Below, piece after piece: positions 9,194 through 19,691 of a DNA stretch of 64,000 nucleotides (position 1 is its first letter; each line of letters starts with the position of its first letter). Made by a program: the position numbers and the translations under genes. Source of the stretch: an uncultured Flavobacteriaceae bacterium. GTDB lineage: Bacteria > Bacteroidota > Bacteroidia > Flavobacteriales > Flavobacteriaceae. The stretch is from assembly GCA_947489085.1 (NCBI GenBank), contig CANLCJ010000014.1, positions 1 through 64,000 on the forward strand, given 5' to 3'. The notes beneath the pieces are model-generated. The model saw nothing but the letters and a program-made list of their open reading frames with translations, was not told where the DNA came from and ran no database searches.

Positions 9194-12100
9194 TTAATTA
9201 CTTATTTTTAAAGTAGTGCCTTTTATCCAAATTTTGTATTCATCTCCATAATACGGATAAGCAGTACTCGCAGGGGCACAAAAATATCCAGAAATATCTG
9301 CTTTTAAATCTAAGCGTATGTGTTTTGTTTCTTCTGGGTCGAATTCACGCCAATAGAATACCAAATAGTTATCGAAAACTTCGTAATATGCTACTTTTTG
9401 TGTCTCTAAAAGTGTTTTAAGCTGCCACGGTTGCGCCGTGGTGCCAGAAGGAATACCAATAATTGCTGTTACCATGCCCAGTGCTGTAGTTTTAGTGTTA
9501 GATAGATTTACAGTCATACTCACATTATCACCAACTCGATATGGGTTCTTTTCAATATTGGTTTGTAGAACTAGAGGCGAATTGTTTGAACTGCTAGGCA
9601 CGCTACTATCCCAATTAATATTCAAAGTATAGGGGTAGGTTGTTTCTGGGTTGTTATACGTTACTGCCACAGTTTGTTTGCCGTTACTAAAGTATTTTGA
9701 AAGATTGTTAATTGCAATCTTACCATTCGTATCTACGGTTAACTTTTCTTCTAATTTTACACCATTTACAGTTAGGGTTACCGTATCTAAATTGTTCACT
9801 ATATGTTGCTTTTTATACTTGGTATATGCTATTAAAGCTTTTAAAACCATGGCTGTAGATTGCGTAGATCCAAATCTATTTTGTTTTCGTTTACTAATAA
9901 GGTAGTCTATACCTTTTGTTATGGTTAATTCGTGTGTATTGTAATCCCGCATTAAGGCTAGTAAAGAGAAGGCTACTGTTTCTAAATTTTTGGAGTTGCC
10001 ATAAGATCTTGTAATAGTATTTGTAACAGGTAGCTCGTCTAAGGCATAAGATTTAATGTTTGCCTTAATGTTTTGCACCAGGATTTTGGCTTTTTCTATT
10101 TGGTTAAGGTTATAACTGGTTAATGCCAATAAAGCCATTTTATAGGTGTCCTTACTCTTTAAGGCATCATTATAGGCTGTCAGGTATTCAACATCTAAAT
10201 TGGCTTTTACTTTGGCTTCACTTAAGGCGTATAAAATGTAAGCGTTGGCCACATCGGTTGGCGAACTTGTAAAGCTGTCGTAGCCTTTTTTACTTTTTCT
10301 AAAACCACCTTTGCCGTCTTTTCTACTTAGCAACCAATTTACAGTTCTGTCTATCATTTTATGGTCTACGGCGTTATATACTGCTTTCATTTCAGTAAAC
10401 TCTAAAATGCCATAAGCTGTTAATGTTTCGTGTGGCGGTGTGTGACCAAACCATTCAAAGCCACCTTCTTTTGTTTCGAAACTAATAAGTCGTTTATAGC
10501 CTTTTTGGATAAAATTAAGGGCTTTAGCTTCTATTTTGGGGTTGCTTTTTCCTGTTTCCTTAAGGTATTGTAACACCATGATATTAGGGTAAGTAGCAGA
10601 GGATGTCTGCTCAAAGCAACCATACGGCTTTCGAATTAAAGCTTCAATTCCATCCATAACATCGCCTACTACATCGGTATAAACATTAAAATTGGCTTTA
10701 AGTGTACCTGGTACTTTTTTATTAATATTGAAACTAAAACGCTTAGATGTTGTTCCAGAAATCGAAGTTTCTATAGGAAAATATGGGCTTATAACTGTTG
10801 CCTTTCGTTTTATGATGTCCTTACCTGTACTAGAAGTTAAACTTAGTTTTACGTTAATATTATTTCCTTTTTTAATAGGTACTACTTTTATTAGTTTCAA
10901 CAATGCGGAATCGGCTGGTATACTAAATGTAGTATCGTACTTTTCCACGAGCTGTAAATGCTTAGGCAGATCTATCTCAAAATGTACTTTAATTGATGTT
11001 TTTTTCTCGTTTGAAATGGTAACAGGGAGCGCTACTGTGTCGTTCAACACCATGTAATTTGGCATCTTGAAATCCAAATTAAGCGATTTATTGGTAGTAT
11101 ACAACTGTTCTTTCCTGCCCAATAAACCGTTATAACCAACACCTTCAGCAGTAATTTTAAAAGATGTAATAGCATCAGAATTATAGAATTCAAATACCGC
11201 TTTTCCTTTATTATTAGTTTGTACAACAGGATTCCAGTAAATCGTTTGTCTAAAATCGTTACGTTCGTCTGGTAAGATACCACTATCGTATTTTGGACTG
11301 TAAAATAGCCTCGATTGGTATACTCTATGGTTTCTATTTCTATAAAACGTTGCTATACAATAATTCTTATTGGGCGTATTATTAAGCACTTTCTTTTTGT
11401 AATTATTATAAAAATCATTGTACGTTGTATTTACAACAACAACACCATTAGCGCCCTGATAGCCATAAATTGATATTTGAGCAGCATCTTTTAACACTTC
11501 AATAGACTTTATTTGAGCCGTTGGAATGCTTGATAGTGTTTCTATATCTGCAATAACACCATCTACAACATAAAGTGGTGCTTGTCCAGAAACTGTTGAT
11601 AGCCCTCGAATGTTTATATTAAAATTACCGCCTTGTTCTTCATAGTTAGAAATTTGCACACCAGACAAACGCCCTTGTAAACTATTTATAGCATCAATTT
11701 GTTCGCTCTTTACAGTGGCAATACTTCCAAGAAGCACATCTTTCTCGGTCGCTGCATAACCGACTACAACGACCTCATCAAGACTTTCTTGACTTTCCGA
11801 GAGAGTTATTAAATCCACTTCGGCCTTTTCTTTAATTATTTTACCTATAGGTTTTACAAATGGTCTTATATTTTTACCATTTCTCAAATTGTTTTTATAA
11901 AACTGATTACTAATGGTAGTAGTTTTTATTTTATCTTTAATAATCCTCAATTTTTGTTTATCATCGGTAGTATAGGCCATAAGTACAGCTTGCGAGGTAT
12001 TTGGCATTTCGAATAAGAATTCGCCTTTAGCATTAGTTTCAAATACTAAAACTTTATTCTTATTATTATCAAATAGTAAAAGCTTAGCTTTTTTACGTTC

Positions 12101-13762
12101 TCCTTGCATGTTAACTACACGCCCAGAGTGTAGCGCATATCTTTCAGGTAAATGGCGTGCATTTTTATAAGTTACATGAGGTTGGTTTATATAGTCGCGC
12201 CAACCATGTGTAAGCATTACAACATCTAAAGCTTTATTCCCTTTTTTTTCTTTGAGATTGAAGTAAAAAGAAGGCTTATGTAAGCGGCCTTTTAACTCTT
12301 TTGAAAGTAGGAGATACGACAAGATATGATCTTGCTTATCATTTACAAAAGTTAGTAATTTATTGTCTGCGACTGCTACAGAAAGGTTTGCAGAAACTGG
12401 TTTCCCTGTAACATCTGTAGTTGTAATTAAAGCTTGCACTTTTTCTCTTGGTTTATAAATAGCTTTATCTAAAACTATAGAAATGTTAAGCTGTTTATGT
12501 GCGTTTAAAAACACCAAACGTTCTGCTACAATTGCACTTTCTTTACTTTTAAGTGTAAATTTAGAGATTCCAATAGGAAAGTTTTTAGTATCTATTTGCA
12601 CATCTGTTTGCGCTGCAGAAATGTGTTTTTCGTAAATAATTTTAGTGCTATTGCTAATATGCAATATAAAAGATTGCTTTGCTGTAGAATACAAATTCAA
12701 AATCGTCTTTAAACTATCTGTGGCCACCGTAAACCGTGTTCCATTTCGATATATTTTGGGCAGTTTAATACGCTGTTTAGATTGAAATGGTGCTGTAATT
12801 TTAGCATAATACATTTTATCGGCTACAGGCGAAAACACGACACTTCCCATGCCATCATGAAAACTCGAAAAGGTTTTTATAATTGTATTATTTTCATCTA
12901 TAATGTGCCCAGTAATATCCACAGGTTTACCAAATTGATTTAAAGCTTTAAATGCAAGACGGTTGTGGGTTCCAGAAATGAGTTTACCACTTTCTGGGAA
13001 AAATTGTAAATCTAAAGCATCTAAAACTACGGGAACAGCTCTTGATATTGATTCTGCACTGCCTTTATAGGGCATTAAAACATTTAAAATTACGTCTGTT
13101 GTGTTTAAATTCTCTGGCAGTTTAAAATTAATTGAGGCTTTGCCTTCAGCATTTGTGGTATGGCTTTCTGTAAAAATAGATTCACCCTTTGCAGAAATTT
13201 TAAAGGTAAAATCCTTATGTTGTAGAGGATTGTTTTTTAAATTTTTCGCTTCAAAATTAGCAGTCACTTTTGCACCTTTACCATAGCCCTCTTTCTCAAA
13301 TTTTAAATTGAAAAGCACATTGGGTTTTACAATTTTTTGAACTGTTATTTTCTTTGTAAACATAATGTCATCACCGTAGTTTCGCATCCAGTTGGTATAT
13401 ACTTTTAACGTGTAAATACCACCTACCCATTTAGAATCTAAAATAAAATCTCCGTAGGCGTAACCATTTTTAATTTGTAATGCTGTAGCTTTAGCAACAT
13501 CTCCCCTGGGTGTTATTAATTCGGCATATAGAACGTCACTTACTGTCGATATGGTATGGTTTTCCACCACTACGTAAGACTTAAACCATATGGTTTCTCC
13601 TGGAAAATAAAACGATCTATCTGTTTGTGTATATACATGTTCAGTCGGCGCTTTTTGGTCTATAGGGGTAAACGACACAAACATCCCGATTAACAACGCA
13701 AAAAGTATAAGGTATAAACAGAAAATAAGCGCAAATATAAAACTGTGTTTTTTTGTTTTCAT
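9194..13762 (-). CDS. alpha-2-macroglobulin/MG2-domain protein with embedded TonB-dependent receptor plug domain
   Basis: EHVYTQTDRSFYFPGETIWFKSY (MG2), YGCFEQTSSATYPN (A2M thioester-like CxEQ), and internal plug DEVVVVGYA...LQGRLSGVQI...INIRGLSTVSGQAPLYVVDGV...IEVLKDAAQISIYGYQGANGVVVVNT. Confidence 0.9.
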   Translation of the reverse strand: MKTKKHSFIFALIFCLYLILFALLIGMFVSFTPIDQKAPTEHVYTQTDRSFYFPGETIWFKSYVVVENHTISTVSDVLYAELITPRGDVAKATALQIKNGYAYGDFILDSKWVGGIYTLKVYTNWMRNYGDDIMFTKKITVQKIVKPNVLFNLKFEKEGYGKGAKVTANFEAKNLKNNPLQHKDFTFKISAKGESIFTESHTTNAEGKASINFKLPENLNTTDVILNVLMPYKGSAESISRAVPVVLDALDLQFFPESGKLISGTHNRLAFKALNQFGKPVDITGHIIDENNTIIKTFSSFHDGMGSVVFSPVADKMYYAKITAPFQSKQRIKLPKIYRNGTRFTVATDSLKTILNLYSTAKQSFILHISNSTKIIYEKHISAAQTDVQIDTKNFPIGISKFTLKSKESAIVAERLVFLNAHKQLNISIVLDKAIYKPREKVQALITTTDVTGKPVSANLSVAVADNKLLTFVNDKQDHILSYLLLSKELKGRLHKPSFYFNLKEKKGNKALDVVMLTHGWRDYINQPHVTYKNARHLPERYALHSGRVVNMQGERKKAKLLLFDNNKNKVLVFETNAKGEFLFEMPNTSQAVLMAYTTDDKQKLRIIKDKIKTTTISNQFYKNNLRNGKNIRPFVKPIGKIIKEKAEVDLITLSESQESLDEVVVVGYAATEKDVLLGSIATVKSEQIDAINSLQGRLSGVQISNYEEQGGNFNINIRGLSTVSGQAPLYVVDGVIADIETLSSIPTAQIKSIEVLKDAAQISIYGYQGANGVVVVNTTYNDFYNNYKKKVLNNTPNKNYCIATFYRNRNHRVYQSRLFYSPKYDSGILPDERNDFRQTIYWNPVVQTNNKGKAVFEFYNSDAITSFKITAEGVGYNGLLGRKEQLYTTNKSLNLDFKMPNYMVLNDTVALPVTISNEKKTSIKVHFEIDLPKHLQLVEKYDTTFSIPADSALLKLIKVVPIKKGNNINVKLSLTSSTGKDIIKRKATVISPYFPIETSISGTTSKRFSFNINKKVPGTLKANFNVYTDVVGDVMDGIEALIRKPYGCFEQTSSATYPNIMVLQYLKETGKSNPKIEAKALNFIQKGYKRLISFETKEGGFEWFGHTPPHETLTAYGILEFTEMKAVYNAVDHKMIDRTVNWLLSRKDGKGGFRKSKKGYDSFTSSPTDVANAYILYALSEAKVKANLDVEYLTAYNDALKSKDTYKMALLALTSYNLNQIEKAKILVQNIKANIKSYALDELPVTNTITRSYGNSKNLETVAFSLLALMRDYNTHELTITKGIDYLISKRKQNRFGSTQSTAMVLKALIAYTKYKKQHIVNNLDTVTLTVNGVKLEEKLTVDTNGKIAINNLSKYFSNGKQTVAVTYNNPETTYPYTLNINWDSSVPSSSNNSPLVLQTNIEKNPYRVGDNVSMTVNLSNTKTTALGMVTAIIGIPSGTTAQPWQLKTLLETQKVAYYEVFDNYLVFYWREFDPEETKHIRLDLKADISGYFCAPASTAYPYYGDEYKIWIKGTTLKISN
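11425..11795 (-). other. SusC-type plug domain inside the A2M ORF
   Basis: Translation contains VVVVGY...LQGRLSGVQI...NINIRGLS...PLYVVDG...SIEVLKDA...GANGVVVV; boundaries approximate. Confidence 0.8.
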
Positions 13763-13766
13763 GGAT

Positions 13767-16622
13767 TTATAGTGTTAAGTTAAAAGTAATGCCTGCCTCA
13801 CTAGTTAACGACGTATTGAAAAAGTGAATTCCTCTATTAGGTGTTTTTCCAAAAAGGGTGTTGTATGGTGAGGCGCCCCTAAATGCTGTCCAAGTCAATA
13901 TATTATTTGCATATATTCCAATACCGAATTTGCGTATAAGAGGCTTTCTAGCTTTAACTTTTAAATTATAGGACAGACTAATATTTTTAATGTTAATGTA
14001 ACTGCCATCTACAATAGCGTCTTCTGCGACACCCTCAAAACCATAACGTACAAACCTGCTTTTATCGATATCTTTATCTAAATCAAAGAAGGTAACAGGT
14101 GTCGTATTTACAGTACCTTGCTGTGTAATTCCATTAAAAATAAAGTTATTGCGTTGCCGTTCTATAGCAGATTGCTGAGAACGTCCAAGAAAATTAAGTA
14201 CGTTTTGGGTGCCGTTCCACACATCTCCACCTTTTTGAATATCTACCAATACATCTAACGTTACATTATGAAGTACGATACGATTATGAAAACCTAAATT
14301 GTACTTAGGAATAGCGTTTCCTATAACCTGAGGTACTGGGTTAACTAAGGGATATCCATCGTTTCCAATTATTATAGCATTATTTGTGTCTCTTAAATAC
14401 GCAGAACCAACTATAACACCTGAAGGTTGTCCTTCTATTAAATTTTGAGAGACAGTAGAAAACCCTGCAACAGGTACTCTGGTGCGTTTGTCTAATAACC
14501 TATCTACCTTGGGGCTATGTGTCGAGAACGTTATTTTAGGCGTGTATCTAAAATTGTTAGAAAAACGGACTCTAGTGCTTAAAGCAATATCTAAACCTCT
14601 ATTGTTAATGTTTGCTGCATTTTTTAGTTTAAAGCTACCTTCTTCGTATATTGGAAATACTGCACCACGTGTTAATGTTTTAAAATAAGAGGCATTAATA
14701 TTTACCCTCATACCTCCTATCCTAAAATAAGAATTGAGATTTAAATTATAGCTTTTTACCTGCTCTAATGCTAAAGTATTGTCTATAAACAGATCGTTTA
14801 TCGCACGATAACTAAAACTATCTTCTGGACTAATACTTAAACTGTTATGGCTTAAATTCTCGTAAATTACACTGGCATCGTTAATACTATTTGAAACACT
14901 TGCTGAAAGATTAATAGTATCAAATGTATACCCACCTAAAATACTAGCTAAATTATATTGCAATTTTAAACTTGGCAGCAACCATTCATTGTTTTGTACA
15001 GAAGAAACATAAGCATTGTGATTAAACGAAACACGTAAATCGTCATGATTCAGCGTGTAGGTAAGGCCATGATTCAAACGCAATGTATTACGTTGTAATT
15101 GCCTTGTATCTAGTGTTATATTTTGAGGGTTTGAAAATGGGAAGTTTTGAAAATTTTCTGCTTGAAAAAGGCTATAATCTAAATTTTCGTTTAAAAAATT
15201 AGCTTTAGAGGATATATTAAACATTGAATATCGATTTGCTCTTATTTCAAACATGGTTGTTACATCTGCGCCGAAATTTTGTTTTTCAACGTCTCTATTA
15301 CTCAAATAACCATTTTCGAAACCATTCGTAAATCGATCTACACCAAAATTTTGTTTATTTTTAGACCTGCTATAGTTTAATTTTGTTTGAAGGTTGGCTT
15401 TTGAAGATAACTCTATTTTATTTTTTAAACTGGCAGCAAAAAAGCGATGTGTTTCTCTATTTCTATTATCTTCAATAAGTGCTTCGGGGTTATTGAATCG
15501 TTCTGGATTAAAGCTAAATAGTCTGCCATTATTTAGTCTTGTAGCTTGTGCGTTGCTAAAACTCACAGGGGTAGCCAAAGCATTTAACAAAATATTATTT
15601 TGAAAACCATTAATATTAGGTTGTCTGTTTTTCGTATTATCGAAACGTATAAAAGCGTCCCAATTTACTCCCTTAATGCTTCCCTTATTTTTAAAGCCGA
15701 GTAAAAGGTTATTCGCAGTACTTTTTTCTACATTATATAAATCTTTTTGAGAACGATTGGTATGATTAAAATTAAAAATAGACACCCCATTATTTAAATT
15801 AAAAAATACGTTCTTACTTGTTTTTAAACTTGTATTAAATATAGAATTATTATACCGCTGTGCAGGTCTACCATTGCCCCTTCCAACAGGAACTAAACGC
15901 CCATTAGTGTCAAAATTATAACTAGAGTCATCAAATTCCAATAGGTCTAATCTTGGTCCATAAGAAAATATATTTCCTGTTTCTGGTCCTTCAAAATTAA
16001 AATCACCATCACCAGAAGTACCTTGGCTATATCTATTTTGTAGTTGTGGCAGATTACTGTTTTTTACAAACCGAAATCCACTTTTTATGTTTATACCTGC
16101 TTCTATATAAATATTTGGTTTAAAATAGGTAAGATGTACGTTATTGCTATCTGTAACGACACGTTTTACGTTTTTAAATGGATAGTAAAAAGACGATGCT
16201 TTATTGTAAGTGATTTTAGATTCTGATAATACAGGGTAACGAGATGCGCTTTGCTTTATCTGCTTTATGGCATTAGAATATGCCACGCTTGTAATGGGTT
16301 TTACTTGTACTAGTGGAACTATAATGGTATCTAAGGGCTTCGATATACCAAATAAGTTTGGGGTAATCGTAATTTCTTTTGTTTCAAAACCTATGTAACT
16401 TATTAATAATATATCCCCTACGTTACACTCTATGGAATACTTACCATCAAAATCTGTTACTGTAGATTTGGTTGTACCCTTAACTAATATATTTACGCCT
16501 GGCAAAGGTATGCCGTCTTTGCTATTTAAAATACCAGAAACAAAGCCTTGCTGAGCAAATAGTACTACTGAAAATATAAAACAGAAAAATGTAATTGTGG
16601 TTTGGTATCGTTTAATTGCCAT
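13767..16622 (-). CDS. SusC/RagA-like TonB-linked outer-membrane barrel, apparently plug-less
   Basis: N-terminal carboxypeptidase-regulatory-like domain (GFVSGILNSKDGIPLPGVNILVKGTTKSTVTDFDGKYSI), then LPQLQNRYSQGTSGDG...YGPRLDLLEF and SusC-like barrel; C-terminus ...GITFNLTL; no IRG/PLYVVDG plug motifs. Confidence 0.85.
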   Translation of the reverse strand: MAIKRYQTTITFFCFIFSVVLFAQQGFVSGILNSKDGIPLPGVNILVKGTTKSTVTDFDGKYSIECNVGDILLISYIGFETKEITITPNLFGISKPLDTIIVPLVQVKPITSVAYSNAIKQIKQSASRYPVLSESKITYNKASSFYYPFKNVKRVVTDSNNVHLTYFKPNIYIEAGINIKSGFRFVKNSNLPQLQNRYSQGTSGDGDFNFEGPETGNIFSYGPRLDLLEFDDSSYNFDTNGRLVPVGRGNGRPAQRYNNSIFNTSLKTSKNVFFNLNNGVSIFNFNHTNRSQKDLYNVEKSTANNLLLGFKNKGSIKGVNWDAFIRFDNTKNRQPNINGFQNNILLNALATPVSFSNAQATRLNNGRLFSFNPERFNNPEALIEDNRNRETHRFFAASLKNKIELSSKANLQTKLNYSRSKNKQNFGVDRFTNGFENGYLSNRDVEKQNFGADVTTMFEIRANRYSMFNISSKANFLNENLDYSLFQAENFQNFPFSNPQNITLDTRQLQRNTLRLNHGLTYTLNHDDLRVSFNHNAYVSSVQNNEWLLPSLKLQYNLASILGGYTFDTINLSASVSNSINDASVIYENLSHNSLSISPEDSFSYRAINDLFIDNTLALEQVKSYNLNLNSYFRIGGMRVNINASYFKTLTRGAVFPIYEEGSFKLKNAANINNRGLDIALSTRVRFSNNFRYTPKITFSTHSPKVDRLLDKRTRVPVAGFSTVSQNLIEGQPSGVIVGSAYLRDTNNAIIIGNDGYPLVNPVPQVIGNAIPKYNLGFHNRIVLHNVTLDVLVDIQKGGDVWNGTQNVLNFLGRSQQSAIERQRNNFIFNGITQQGTVNTTPVTFFDLDKDIDKSRFVRYGFEGVAEDAIVDGSYINIKNISLSYNLKVKARKPLIRKFGIGIYANNILTWTAFRGASPYNTLFGKTPNRGIHFFNTSLTSEAGITFNLTL

Positions 16623-16727
16623 AGCTCTTGGTGTTAGAATACAGCAAACCTAGACCAAAACACTACGCATTAAAACTAATAATACGTTAACTCTACTTTT
16701 GAGTGAGGGAAGTAATACTTTGGCTTT

Positions 16728-17243
16728 TTAATCGTCTTTTAAAAACTTATGTTTTTTCTTTAATTGTATCGCTTGCACCGTATGCCAAATACCGTATACT
16801 AGAAAAGCGATAATTACAATTTTCCAAAGTATACCTTGAAAAACAAGATTAGGGTTTATAAAATATAAAAGCACATAATACCCTAAAATGGTAATTAAAG
16901 ACAACGTTAAAAACAAGAGGGGTTTCTTTCCAGAAAGAAAGCCGAATACAACTAGTGCAACTCCTAAAATGGTATAAAAAATTACAATGTCTAACCCGTA
17001 ACCTCTAAAATAAGTTAATAAGGCATTAAGTAGTTGAAAAGCACCGATAATGTAAAGTATACGTTGTGCTTTGGCTTGAGATTCCTTAGCGTCTCCCAGC
17101 TTAGATGTATTGGCAATCTGCCGCCCTATAAAAATAGCTTTCTCTTTGTCTGACCCTGATAGAGGAAAATTACAATGTTCGCAATTAATTTCTATTTGAG
17201 AGATTGCGACGTTACAGTTAGGGCATTGGGTAGTATTAGACAT
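16728..17243 (-). CDS. zinc-ribbon membrane protein, hypothetical
   Basis: CPNCN..IEINCEHCNFPL zinc ribbon plus several TM helices. Confidence 0.7.
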   Translation of the reverse strand: MSNTTQCPNCNVAISQIEINCEHCNFPLSGSDKEKAIFIGRQIANTSKLGDAKESQAKAQRILYIIGAFQLLNALLTYFRGYGLDIVIFYTILGVALVVFGFLSGKKPLLFLTLSLITILGYYVLLYFINPNLVFQGILWKIVIIAFLVYGIWHTVQAIQLKKKHKFLKDD

Positions 17244-17448
17244 CTTATTAAAAATTAGGGTTTAGTTGACATGAGCGCCATTTTGGCTTCTGAGATTTCT
17301 TTTAAAATTACAAAACAACAACTTAAAAGACACAATGCTTTCTCTTATCTTATAATATTTTAGAAGTAACAACATCGCTTAATATGCTTTTAAAGTGTAT
17401 TTAATGTAGTATTTTTGACATTGCAATTAACAAAATTAATTCAACACT

Positions 17449-17877
17449 ATGGCAGTTCAAGTAAGTACAAAATGGTTAGGAGAAATGCGTTTTGAAAGCA
17501 CAAATCCTTCAGGACACAATTTATTTATAGATGCAGGCGAAGAAAACGGTGGTAAAAGCGAAGGGTATCGCCCTAAAGCCCTTATGTTATCTGGGTTAGC
17601 TGGCTGCTCTGGTTTAGACGTCGCTGCGTTAATTAAAAAAATGAAATTGGATGTAGACGATTTTAAAATTGATATTGAAGCCAATTTAACCGAAGAGCAC
17701 CCTAAGTTTTACGATAAGGTTGCCATGCATTTTCATTTTTACGGCAGCAACCTCAACGAAAAGAAATTACAACGTGCTGTAGATTTATCTATAGAGAAAT
17801 ACTGCGGTGTAATGGAAATGTTTCGTCAATTTTCGAAACTAGATATCGAAACACATTTCCACGCAAGTAAAGCTTAA
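17449..17877 (+). CDS. OsmC family protein
   Basis: KALMLSGLAGCSGLDVAALIKKM, EKYCGVMEMF. Confidence 0.85.
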   Translation: MAVQVSTKWLGEMRFESTNPSGHNLFIDAGEENGGKSEGYRPKALMLSGLAGCSGLDVAALIKKMKLDVDDFKIDIEANLTEEHPKFYDKVAMHFHFYGSNLNEKKLQRAVDLSIEKYCGVMEMFRQFSKLDIETHFHASKA

Positions 17878-17997
17878 AATCTTCGCTTTCTTGTTTTTAT
17901 TAAAAAGTACCTGAACATTAAACGCATTAAGCAGTTTAAGGTTGCAGAGCCTTTAGAATACGAGACATGTTCTATTAATTTTTTTAAGGTATTACCT

Positions 17998-19689
17998 ATG
18001 CGTTGGACGCTGAAACCTAAACCAGATTCACATAAAGTACAGCATTTGCAAGATGTACTGCAAGTAGATGAAACTATAGCTACTTTACTGGTACAGCGCG
18101 GCATTACAGATTACGCTTCTGCTAAAGCCTTTTTTCGTCCCGATTTAACTGCACTACACGATCCTTTCCTTATGAAAGATATGGATAAGGCTGTAGCTCG
18201 TATTGAGCGTGCTTTCGAAAACAACGAGCGTATTTTGGTATTTGGAGATTACGATGTAGATGGTACCACATCGGTTGCTTTGTTATCCAGCTATTTAAAA
18301 ACACGGCACGATTTAGTATATACGTATATTCCAGATCGGTATACAGAAGGTTATGGGGTTTCCACAACTGGTATCGATTTTGCCTCAAGTAAAGGATGCA
18401 CTTTAGTTGTAACCTTAGATTGCGGTATTAAAGCTATAGATAAAGTGGCCTATGCCAAAACGCTGGGCATCGATTTTATTATTTGCGATCACCATAGGCC
18501 AGGTATTTCCATTCCTGATGCTGTTGGGGTTTTAGACCCTAAGCGTGAAGATTGCAATTACCCTTATAAAGAGTTATGTGGTTGTGGGGTAGGCTTTAAA
18601 TTGATACAGGCACTTGCACACAATCAAGGACAGGACATCTCCCATTTGATGCCATATCTAGATTTGGTGGCCACTGCAATTGGCGCAGATATTGTTCCCA
18701 TAGATGGCGAAAATAGAATTTTAGCTTATTATGGTTTGCAAGTAATTAATGCAACACCTCGTCCTGGTATAAAAGCCATTTTAGATGAAGTAAAAAAGAC
18801 TGTACTCACCATTACAGATCTTGTTTTTATCGTAGCACCTAGAATTAATGCTGCTGGGCGCATGGAACATGGTAACTACGCGGTAGCACTTTTAGTAGAG
18901 AACAACTACGAACAGGCCAAGCAGAAAGCCGCCGCTATTGAAATGTACAATTTAGATCGTAGGGAAACCGATAAGCGTATTACGGCAGAAGCACTTGCAC
19001 AGCTAAAAGCAAATAAGGAAGAGGATCGCCTAACTACTGTTGTATTTCAAGAGGATTGGCATAAAGGTGTTATTGGAATTGTTGCTTCTCGATTAATAGA
19101 AACATACTACAGACCTACATTGGTTTTTACAAAAAGTGGTGATAAGCTTGCCGCGTCTGCACGCTCTGTTAAGGGGTTCGATGTGTATAACGCCTTAGAA
19201 GGGTGTAAAACACATATCGAACAATTTGGTGGACATAAATACGCTGCTGGCTTAACATTAAAACCTGAGAATTATAATGCTTTTAAACAAGCCTTCGAAG
19301 CCGAGGTTTCTAAAACCATAGACAAACGCTTGCTTACACCAGAGGTTCTTATCGATGCTAAAGTAGATTTCGACACCATTACTCCAAAATTTTATCGTAT
19401 TTTGAAACAGTTTGCGCCCTACGGCCCTAATAACTTAGCGCCTGTTTTTATTACTGAAAATTTAAAGGATACTGGCTATGGTAAACCTGTTGGTGCAGAT
19501 GGTGCGCATTTGCGCTTAACTGCCAAACAACCTAATGGCACTTGCTTTGTAGGCATAGGCTTTGGCATAGGGCAAAAACACAAACATATAATTGATGGGC
19601 AATTGTTTAAAGCGGCTTATAGTGTAGATGAGAATGTATGGAATGGTACTATATCTCTACAATTAAAATTAAAAGACATTAAAGTTTAA
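17998..19689 (+). CDS. recJ: single-stranded-DNA-specific exonuclease RecJ
   Basis: FGDYDVDGTTSVALL, TLDCGIK, ICDHHRPG, PRINAAGRM, ASARSVKGFDVY. Confidence 0.95.
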   Translation: MRWTLKPKPDSHKVQHLQDVLQVDETIATLLVQRGITDYASAKAFFRPDLTALHDPFLMKDMDKAVARIERAFENNERILVFGDYDVDGTTSVALLSSYLKTRHDLVYTYIPDRYTEGYGVSTTGIDFASSKGCTLVVTLDCGIKAIDKVAYAKTLGIDFIICDHHRPGISIPDAVGVLDPKREDCNYPYKELCGCGVGFKLIQALAHNQGQDISHLMPYLDLVATAIGADIVPIDGENRILAYYGLQVINATPRPGIKAILDEVKKTVLTITDLVFIVAPRINAAGRMEHGNYAVALLVENNYEQAKQKAAAIEMYNLDRRETDKRITAEALAQLKANKEEDRLTTVVFQEDWHKGVIGIVASRLIETYYRPTLVFTKSGDKLAASARSVKGFDVYNALEGCKTHIEQFGGHKYAAGLTLKPENYNAFKQAFEAEVSKTIDKRLLTPEVLIDAKVDFDTITPKFYRILKQFAPYGPNNLAPVFITENLKDTGYGKPVGADGAHLRLTAKQPNGTCFVGIGFGIGQKHKHIIDGQLFKAAYSVDENVWNGTISLQLKLKDIKV

Positions 19690-19691
19690 TT

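Noticed and set aside
10692-11057. Long antisense ORFs such as this one inside the A2M gene, and many others in the ORF track (e.g. 3105, 19709, 20543, 26914, 29453, 61602)
   Set aside because: Fully contained within and antisense to strongly supported genes, no recognisable domains; expected by chance from codon bias.
9194-13762. Reading the plug in the A2M gene as a gene fusion or assembly error
   Set aside because: The frame is continuous and A2M sequence resumes on both sides of the plug, so it appears to be a true domain insertion.
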